From: JAPXSY01 sp034003585
Lineage (GTDB): Bacteria; Verrucomicrobiota; Kiritimatiellia; RFP12; UBA1067
DNA length: 5,733 nucleotides
Direction of reading: 5' to 3'
NCBI GenBank assembly: GCA_034003585.1
Contig: JAVEYH010000167.1
Location: forward strand, 1-5,733
The position numbers were made by a program, and so were the translations under genes. Within the stretch, counting starts at the first letter, position 1; every line of letters begins with the position of its first letter. The notes under the pieces were generated by a model that was given only the letters and a program-made list of their open reading frames with translations, ran no database searches and was not told the origin of the DNA. This document shows, piece by piece, positions 1 to 4,828 of the stretch.

Positions 1-126
1 TTTGAAACCCGGACGGGCGATTTCGCGCCGGAGAACATCACGGTGGAGGGATCTGGTAAGGTGATGCAGGATGACGCGGGAATCTGGTTCTACCGGCCGC
101 GGGGCACGGTGGTCCAGCTCAACTGA
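1..126 (+). CDS. C-terminal fragment of an unidentified protein
   Basis: Reading frame 1 is open from the left edge to a TGA at 124-126, giving 41 residues that end in GTVVQLN. The start lies outside the window. Codon use (G/C in the third position) matches the downstream genes, so this is very likely the end of a real gene and not chance. The tail alternates charged and beta-prone residues (for example GIWFYRPRG), as in the final beta strands of a secreted or carbohydrate-active enzyme, but no family-specific motif is visible and I do not assign a function. It lies upstream of the 920-residue exported protein on the same strand, separated by 177 bases of repeat-rich DNA, so the two may not share a transcript. 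Confidence 0.7.
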   Translation, partial: FETRTGDFAPENITVEGSGKVMQDDAGIWFYRPRGTVVQLN

Positions 127-151
127 TATGAACGTTGGGGCATCTAAACCG

Positions 152-200
152 AAATCGGGATCGCTATCGAAACGGAAAGAGTCGATCCCGATGGCGATTT
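152..200. repeat. Period-6 ATCG/CGAT array forming an inverted repeat
   Basis: ATCG occurs at 154, 160 and 166, each six bases apart. Its reverse complement CGAT occurs at 183, 189 and 195, again six bases apart. The two arms make a perfect 10-base inverted repeat, ATCGGGATCG (154-163) against CGATCCCGAT (183-192), with a 19-base loop. A second register shifted by one repeat unit also pairs (152-157, 160-163 and 166-169 with 195-200, 189-192 and 183-186), with 2-base internal mismatches. It begins about 25 bases after the stop of the upstream gene. No T-tract follows, so it is not a standard intrinsic terminator. Function is unknown. Confidence 0.75.
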
Positions 201-210
201 GGATGAGACC

Positions 211-226
211 GCCCGCCGAGGCGGGC
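211..226. repeat. GC-rich hairpin next to an A-tract
   Basis: GCCCGCC (211-217) and GGCGGGC (220-226) are perfect reverse complements separated by GA, so the practical fold is a 6-base-pair stem with a 4-base loop. Five A residues follow (227-231). A + strand intrinsic terminator would need U residues after the stem, and on the - strand the T run would precede the stem, so the element does not fit a canonical terminator in either direction. It may be a REP-like intergenic hairpin or a 5' leader structure. Confidence 0.6.
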
Positions 227-246
227 AAAAATGAAGGGGCAACTTG

Positions 247-283
247 AACGCTCAACGCCTAACGCTCAACGTTCAACGCTCAA
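247..283 (+). repeat. Five-copy heptamer tandem repeat, consensus AACGCTC
   Basis: Five consecutive 7-base units are visible: AACGCTC (247-253), AACGCCT (254-260), AACGCTC (261-267), AACGTTC (268-274) and AACGCTC (275-281), with AA of a sixth at 282-283. Three units are identical and two differ by one or two bases. TTGAACG (244-250) and CGTTCAA (270-276) also form an inverted pair. The array ends nine bases before the Shine-Dalgarno site of the next gene and so probably lies in its leader or promoter region. Heptamer arrays of this kind usually vary in copy number by replication slippage; here that could alter leader length but not the reading frame if translation starts at 304. Confidence 0.8.
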
Positions 284-291
284 GTATAGAC

Positions 292-298
292 AAGGGGG
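292..298 (+). promoter_or_regulatory. Ribosome binding site that sets the start at 304
   Basis: AAGGGGG lies five bases before the ATG at 304 and resembles the AGGAGG consensus. It decides the start: the frame stays open upstream to a TTG at 244, but that extension would translate the heptamer repeat and place 20 non-hydrophobic residues ahead of a signal peptide. Confidence 0.75.
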
Positions 299-303
299 AA
301 AAG

Positions 304-3066
304 ATGAAGCGAGAGTATGTGGGCGTGGCGCTTGTGGCCGCGCTGGTTCGTGTTGCCGCGGCGGAGAGTCCGAATCTGCTGGCGAATCCCGGCTTTGAGG
401 AGCCGCTCGAAAAGGCGTTCTATTGGGGCGGGTTCTCGAATGAGACCGGACAGATGGAACGGGTCAGCGACGTGTCTTTCGAGGGCCGGCACTCCCTCCG
501 GGTCTGCGGGAAAGACCCGTTGTTCCAATCGTCCTCGCGCGCCTATGCGCCGGTCAAGACGAATACGGTGTATACGCTCTCCTGTTGCATCCGGACGGAA
601 AACGCCGTGGCCCGCGTCGGCGGGTTGCGGTTGGATGCGGACGGCAGGCAGATGGGAAACAACAATTACTGGCCGCCCTCGGTCAGCGGCACCCGCGGCT
701 GGACCCGGGTGCAGACCACGTTCAACACCGGCGAAACGCGCTTCATCCGGCCGATCGTCGGGATCTACGGGAAACGGGGCACCGCCTGGTTCGATGATTT
801 CCAGCTTCGCGAGGGACTCCCCTCCGAGCGCGTCAATCTCATCCGCAACAGCAGTTTCCGCAAATGCGCCACTCCCGGCTATCCGGATTTCTGGGGCCTC
901 AGTCAGGGGGATGTCATGAATGTGCGGGATTGGGAAACCGGAGGCTATTTCGGGGTGACCGACCGCGAGGCCTCGCCGGTGTCGGGCACGGCGGTGCTGG
1001 CGATGCGCGCGCCCGGCGCCCGGATGGTCTCCACCATGGATTTCGCGGTGGCGGCGGATGTGCCGCTGCTTTTTTCCGCCTACCTGAAGGCGGAGCGCGA
1101 GGGGCATGAGGCGGTTCTGAACGGGACCGTCTGCCGCCTGACGCGCGCGTGGCGGCGCTTTGCGGTGCGGGTCACCCCCCGTTCTTCCCGCACGCGCGTC
1201 TGGATCGGGAACCGGAGCGAAACCGGGACGCTGTTCGTCGCGGCCCCTTTGCTGGAGCCCGGGACAGCGACGAATGACTGGTGCGCGTCCATTATCGAAT
1301 CCGATCCGGTCTGGGCTCCGGTTCATCCCGAACAGGCGGCGGCGAACACGGCGGAGCTGAATCTGGCGCGCCTCGCGGCCGCGGACGAATGTTTCCCCGA
1401 ACCGGCGGCAGCGGCGCGGCAGGATCCGGTCCGGCTGGTTTCGCCCCGTATCCTCGGCAACCGCTTTTTCGCGCTGGCGGTCTTGGAGCGGGCCGACGGC
1501 GCGGCGTATGTCGCGGAGCTGAAGGCCAACGGCCAAACGTGGGAGCGGCCGCTTCTTGCGAACGCGACGCGCGTGCCACTGACGTTCGACGGTCTGCCGG
1601 ATCTGGCGCCGGATGAGGAGGTGGCACTCCGGGTGCGCGATCCGAAGCAGGCGAAGCCGGTCGCGGTTCTGGAGCGCCGCGCGATGCATCTGGCCGATCG
1701 CGACCCGGCCGCCGAGCTTCAGATCTTTCCGGAGTTCAACTGGTATCCGAGCGGGCAGGGCGAGGCGCGGGTCCGGGTGGTCTCCACGATCCCCGCGCCG
1801 CACACGGTGTCGGTCACGCTGGACGGGAAAGAGGTGCGCTCGCTGGAATTCCCCGGCGCGAACATCCTGGTGTTCACGCTGCCGGTCCGCGGGACGGAGG
1901 GCACGCAACGCCTGGCGGCCGAGGCGCGGGCCGGGGGACAGACCTGGGCCTATGCCGCGGAAACCATCCGCGTGTTCGGGCCGGCGCCGCACTCCGCCAC
2001 GCGGGTCAACCGGTTCACGCGGACCCTGGAGTGGGGCGGCGCGCCGGTGCTGCCCATGCTTTTCCATCCCATCGCGAGCCGCATGACGCCTGACTGGATC
2101 TATCCCGTGCTGAAGAAGGACAGCTACACCGGGATCGAGGTCATCATGCCGCCGGAGATGCGGGACCGGTCGCAGGCCCAGGTCAGCCGGATACTGGAAG
2201 ACTGTACCGCGCACGGGATGACCGCGCTGACGCGGTTCAACCTCCGCGATCCCAAGACCGGAAAAGCCTTCCGGGAGTGGGCGCCTTTGGAGGCGCAGGT
2301 CAGGGAGACGGTGTCAACCGTCTCGCGGTATGCCAACGTGCTCGGATACTATCTGATCGACGAGCCGTCGCAGGCGCACTGGGAGAAGGATGTCGGGTTT
2401 CGGGAGAGCGATCTGACCCGCCTGGCGGAGATCACCCGTTCCGTCGATCCGCGCCGTCCCACAGGGATCAATTATACGGAGGGCGGTTTCACGCCCGGCC
2501 GTCCCGCGTACGGCGGCTTCGCGGCCATGGATTTCATGATTTACGATTGCTATCCCTTTCTGGACGGGGGCATGCAGAAACTCGACCCCATGGAGCATTT
2601 CGCGCGGATCGCGCTCCGGTTCAACCGCGGCGTGGCGCCCATCGGCATGCCGGTGGTCTGCTGGCTTCAGACCTACGGATACGGGGACGCCTCGCGCCAG
2701 CCGACGCCGGACGAGTTCGAGAACATGGTGTGCACCTCGCTGATTCACGGAACCCGCGCCCTGGTTTACTTCATCGACTATCCGGTGTCCATCCCGCTGA
2801 TCCGTCGGATCCGCGAGGTCCAGGCCCGGGTGGCGGCGGCCACGCCGTTCCTGCTGGACCCGCTGGCGCGCCGCGTCGCGGTTAGCCGCGGCAACATTCA
2901 TGCCGCCGCTTACGAGTTGGAGGGGGAGACGCTGGTGATGGCCGCCAACACGTCGGACCACTGCGCCGGCGCGCTGACCTTCGGCGGCAGGGCCGCGGAC
3001 CTGCCGCTGGCGCCCAACCAGTCCGGGTTCTACCGGGTGCGCCACGGGGTTTGGACCGCGCGGTGA
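304..3066 (+). CDS. Secreted multi-domain glycoside hydrolase-like protein with two carbohydrate-binding-like modules
   Basis: This is a 920-residue protein, probably exported and acting on or binding polysaccharide; the exact substrate is not readable. Residues 1-20 form a signal peptide (KR, then a hydrophobic stretch, AAA before E21), with an unusual Arg16 near its end. Residues ~22-172 begin NLLANPGFEEP and end WFDDFQLREG, the pattern of CBM4/9-type beta-sandwich modules. A second copy, ~178-326, begins NLIRNSSF and ends LEPGTATNDW. Residues ~370-560 are beta-rich linking domains. Residues ~580-850 look like a (beta/alpha)8 barrel: PVLPMLFHP (581-589), IEVIMP (611-616), GMTALTRFN (638-646), GYYLIDEP (681-688), TGINYTE (720-726), MDFMIYDCYP (742-751), MPVVCWLQTYG (782-792) and ALVYFIDYP (819-827). 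E687 is the likely general acid/base; the strand-7 nucleophile position appears to be Gln789. Residues ~855-920 form a small C-terminal beta domain. The family resembles unclassified GH-A-like proteins; the barrel and CBM-like calls are by motif only. Confidence 0.85.
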   Translation: MKREYVGVALVAALVRVAAAESPNLLANPGFEEPLEKAFYWGGFSNETGQMERVSDVSFEGRHSLRVCGKDPLFQSSSRAYAPVKTNTVYTLSCCIRTENAVARVGGLRLDADGRQMGNNNYWPPSVSGTRGWTRVQTTFNTGETRFIRPIVGIYGKRGTAWFDDFQLREGLPSERVNLIRNSSFRKCATPGYPDFWGLSQGDVMNVRDWETGGYFGVTDREASPVSGTAVLAMRAPGARMVSTMDFAVAADVPLLFSAYLKAEREGHEAVLNGTVCRLTRAWRRFAVRVTPRSSRTRVWIGNRSETGTLFVAAPLLEPGTATNDWCASIIESDPVWAPVHPEQAAANTAELNLARLAAADECFPEPAAAARQDPVRLVSPRILGNRFFALAVLERADGAAYVAELKANGQTWERPLLANATRVPLTFDGLPDLAPDEEVALRVRDPKQAKPVAVLERRAMHLADRDPAAELQIFPEFNWYPSGQGEARVRVVSTIPAPHTVSVTLDGKEVRSLEFPGANILVFTLPVRGTEGTQRLAAEARAGGQTWAYAAETIRVFGPAPHSATRVNRFTRTLEWGGAPVLPMLFHPIASRMTPDWIYPVLKKDSYTGIEVIMPPEMRDRSQAQVSRILEDCTAHGMTALTRFNLRDPKTGKAFREWAPLEAQVRETVSTVSRYANVLGYYLIDEPSQAHWEKDVGFRESDLTRLAEITRSVDPRRPTGINYTEGGFTPGRPAYGGFAAMDFMIYDCYPFLDGGMQKLDPMEHFARIALRFNRGVAPIGMPVVCWLQTYGYGDASRQPTPDEFENMVCTSLIHGTRALVYFIDYPVSIPLIRRIREVQARVAAATPFLLDPLARRVAVSRGNIHAAAYELEGETLVMAANTSDHCAGALTFGGRAADLPLAPNQSGFYRVRHGVWTAR

Positions 3067-3067
3067 A

Positions 3068-3099
3068 GGCCGCCGAGGTTCGCGGCGGCCATTCTGTTT
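3068..3099 (+). terminator. Intrinsic terminator after the glycosidase-like gene
   Basis: GGCCGCCG (3068-3075) and CGGCGGCC (3083-3090) form a perfect 8-base-pair GC-only stem with a 7-base loop, starting one base after the stop codon. The T-rich ATTCTGTTT follows. The U-tract is interrupted, so termination may be incomplete, but position and stem strength fit well. Confidence 0.75.
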
Positions 3100-3135
3100 C
3101 CGGCATGTTACTCGCCAGCGGGTAACGCCGGTTTT
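3100..3135 (+). terminator. Possible second terminator-like stem-loop
   Basis: CCGGC (3100-3104) and GTTAC (3107-3111) pair with GTAAC (3122-3126) and GCCGG (3127-3131), leaving a 2-base AT bulge and a 10-base loop. TTTT follows directly at 3132-3135. Stacked behind the first terminator, it could act as a backup; the bulge and short T run make it weaker. Confidence 0.5.
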
Positions 3136-3162
3136 CCGCGCAGGAGACGGGTTTGTTTATGC

Positions 3163-3178
3163 GTTGCGCCGTTGCGCC
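3163..3178 (+). repeat. Tandem 8-base duplication GTTGCGCC
   Basis: GTTGCGCC occurs twice back to back (3163-3170 and 3171-3178) in the gap upstream of the acetyltransferase gene. It lies about 20 bases before the candidate -35 box. Two short copies are little evidence of function. Confidence 0.4.
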
Positions 3179-3196
3179 CAAGCGTACGGTTTCTCC

Positions 3197-3225
3197 TTGA
3201 GCGGGTGGGCCGCAAACAGTATCGT
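3197..3225 (+). promoter_or_regulatory. Candidate sigma70-type promoter for the acetyltransferase-mutY unit
   Basis: TTGAGC (3197-3202) and TATCGT (3220-3225) are separated by exactly 17 bases, each matching 4 of 6 consensus positions. The expected start of transcription, about 7-12 bases after the -10 box, falls on or just before the ATG at 3237. No Shine-Dalgarno sequence is visible there, so the two observations agree with a leaderless or nearly leaderless message. This is a by-eye match in GC-rich DNA. Confidence 0.4.
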
Positions 3226-3236
3226 ATTCCTCACGC

Positions 3237-3743
3237 ATGCATAATCCGTCTGACATTCTGATCCGGCCCGCCGTCCTGTCCGATGCGATGGCGATCTTCA
3301 ATTTGATCCGCAGTCATCCGGATGACCTGATCCCGCGCCCCATCGGTGACGTCATTCAGAACATCGACCGCTTTTTTGTCGGGGAGGCGGAAGGCCGTGT
3401 GGTGGGGTGCGCCGCCTGGAAGATCCTGCCCGAAATCGGTCAGCCCGAACGCGCGTCGGTGGAGATCCAGTCCGTGGCGGTGGATCAGGCCTTCCGGCGG
3501 TGCCAGGTGGGTACGCGGATCGTGGGTTCCATCCTGGGCGCGATCCGCCGGTTTCAGCCCGCCCAGGCGATTGTGCTCACCTTCGCGCCCGAATTCTTCC
3601 GCGCGCTGGGGTTCCGGGTTATCCCCAAGACCCAGGTGATGCACAAGCTGTACATGGGGTGCATCAATTGCACCAAACACGCCGATCCCTTCACCTGCCC
3701 CGAGATCGCGATGGCGCTGGATCTGCGTCAGACGGCGGAATGA
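3237..3743 (+). CDS. GNAT acetyltransferase, short ArgA-like N-acetylglutamate synthase type
   Basis: This is a 168-residue cytoplasmic GNAT-fold protein. The N-terminus (ILIRPAVLSDAMAI) is the usual first strand and helix, and VVGCAAW and VEIQSVAV are the central strands. The acetyl-CoA loop follows at R87-R88-C89-Q90-V91-G92. LTFAPEFFRALGF (114-126) and the tail MHKLYMGCINC...CPEIAMAL closely follow the pattern of short ArgA-type enzymes, which acetylate glutamate with acetyl-CoA in the first step of arginine synthesis. The family role is known; the glutamate substrate here is inferred. Two oddities: the loop usually reads Q/R-x-x-G-x-G/A, but Gln90 takes the place of the first Gly, and three Cys (C142, C145, C154) cluster in the tail with wider spacing than I recall for the family. 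No Shine-Dalgarno sequence precedes the ATG. The stop overlaps the mutY start, so the two genes are probably cotranscribed. Another small-molecule acetyltransferase role is possible. Confidence 0.85.
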   Translation: MHNPSDILIRPAVLSDAMAIFNLIRSHPDDLIPRPIGDVIQNIDRFFVGEAEGRVVGCAAWKILPEIGQPERASVEIQSVAVDQAFRRCQVGTRIVGSILGAIRRFQPAQAIVLTFAPEFFRALGFRVIPKTQVMHKLYMGCINCTKHADPFTCPEIAMALDLRQTAE

Positions 3744-4813
3744 GGCGTCAGCCGCGCCGGGAACGGAAGGGCATGCCCCCAGGCCTGACAGAACGGTTGT
3801 TGTCGTGGTATCGCGCGAACCGGCGCGAGATGCCGTGGCGCGACCATCCGGACCCGTATGCGGTTTGGATCAGCGAAATCATGTTGCAGCAGACCCGGGT
3901 CGAGACGGTGTGCGGGTATTTCGCTCGTTTTCTCGAAGCCTTCCCGACCGTGCGGGCACTGGCGGACGCCTCCGGGCAGGCGGTCCTGAAAAAGTGGGAG
4001 GGGCTCGGATATTATAGCCGGGCACGGAACCTGAGGCGGGCTGCGCAGATCCTTGCGGGCCAAGGGGGGGTGTGGCCGCGCCGTCCGGAGGAGTGGGCGG
4101 CGCTACCCGGCGTGGGGCCTTACACGGCCGCGGCGATCGCCAGCATCTGCTTCGGCGCGCGCGAACCGGTGGTGGACGGGAACGTGATCCGGGTCTTCGC
4201 CCGTTATCTGGGGTGGGAGGACGATTTCCGGACACAACGGTCGCGGGAGAAACTGGCCGCATGGCTGCGGCCGCATATCGCGCGTTCTCCGGTTCCCGGC
4301 GATTTCAATCAGGCCATGATGGATCTCGGCGCGACCGTGTGCGCGCCGCGTACTCCGGAATGCGCGGTCTGTCCGTTGCGGCGTTCCTGCCGGGCGCGGC
4401 GCGAAGGGCGGCAGACGGCATATCCGGTCAAGCCCGCCCCCAAGGCGATCCCCGTCCGGAATTGCGTCGCCGCGCGGGTGCGGGATGCCGGAGGCCGCGT
4501 GCTGTTCACACAGCGTGTGGGCGAGGGACTGCTGAAGGGGTTGTGGGAGTTGCCTTCGGTCGAGGTCGCGCATCCTGCGACCGGGCGCGACGCCCAGCGC
4601 GCGCTCCGGCGTCTGACCGGTCTGCACGCGGGCCGTGTCCGCTGCGTCGGCACGATCCGGCACGCGTTCTCCCATTTCCGTCTCGTCATGCGGGTGTACG
4701 AGCTGACCGGGGTGTGCGGCGTTCCCGAAGCGGACCGCCAACCGACGGCCCGGTTCGCCGCACCGGCCCGCCTGCCGCTCACGACCGCGACCCGCCGCGC
4801 CCTGCGGTTGTGA
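3740..4813 (+). CDS. mutY: A/G-specific adenine DNA glycosylase MutY
   Basis: MutY excises adenine mispaired with 8-oxoguanine, preventing G-to-T transversions. The 357 residues match the usual length (about 350). PWRDHPDPYAVWISEIMLQQT contains catalytic Glu46. The helix-hairpin-helix LPGVGPYTAAAI spans 122-133, and catalytic Asp146 lies in VVDGNV. The [4Fe-4S] cluster ligands are C201, C208, C211 and C217 (C-x6-C-x2-C-x5-C). The C-terminal NUDIX-like domain (~235-345) includes GLLKGLWELP and the FSH loop F310-S311-H312, which in characterised MutY reads 8-oxoG. All key residues are present, so it should be active. The ATG at 3740 overlaps the preceding stop as ATGA, implying translational coupling. 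An ATG at 3773, with GGAAGG at 3765-3770, would drop 11 basic residues and give 346 residues; either start is plausible. The open frame reaches further upstream inside the acetyltransferase gene but has no homology there. Confidence 0.96.
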   Translation: MRRQPRRERKGMPPGLTERLLSWYRANRREMPWRDHPDPYAVWISEIMLQQTRVETVCGYFARFLEAFPTVRALADASGQAVLKKWEGLGYYSRARNLRRAAQILAGQGGVWPRRPEEWAALPGVGPYTAAAIASICFGAREPVVDGNVIRVFARYLGWEDDFRTQRSREKLAAWLRPHIARSPVPGDFNQAMMDLGATVCAPRTPECAVCPLRRSCRARREGRQTAYPVKPAPKAIPVRNCVAARVRDAGGRVLFTQRVGEGLLKGLWELPSVEVAHPATGRDAQRALRRLTGLHAGRVRCVGTIRHAFSHFRLVMRVYELTGVCGVPEADRQPTARFAAPARLPLTTATRRALRL

Positions 4814-4828
4814 CGTCGTTGCCGGCAG

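Noticed and set aside
211..231. GCCCGCC hairpin as an intrinsic terminator
   Set aside because: On the + strand the stem is followed by A residues and not T; on the - strand the T run precedes the stem.
247..283. Heptamer array as a CRISPR array
   Set aside because: The units are 7 bases, directly adjacent and without spacers, and no cas gene is present.
285..290. TATAGA as a -10 box for the exported protein gene
   Set aside because: No -35 match lies at a suitable distance, and the resulting transcript would begin after the Shine-Dalgarno site.
244..303. 20-residue N-terminal extension of the exported protein from the TTG at 244
   Set aside because: It would translate the heptamer repeat and precede the signal peptide; the ATG at 304 has a good Shine-Dalgarno site.
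280..2214. 644-codon open frame on the - strand inside the exported protein gene
   Set aside because: Its translation is dominated by R, G, H and P with no domain pattern, as expected for the antisense of a GC-rich coding region. The + strand frame has a signal peptide, modules and a ribosome binding site.
2314..3045. 243-codon open frame on the - strand
   Set aside because: It is another antisense shadow of the same gene, with biased composition and no recognisable motif.
3407..3739. Upstream extension of the mutY frame inside the acetyltransferase gene
   Set aside because: The frame is merely open. The extra residues resemble no MutY region and the acetyltransferase occupies this DNA.
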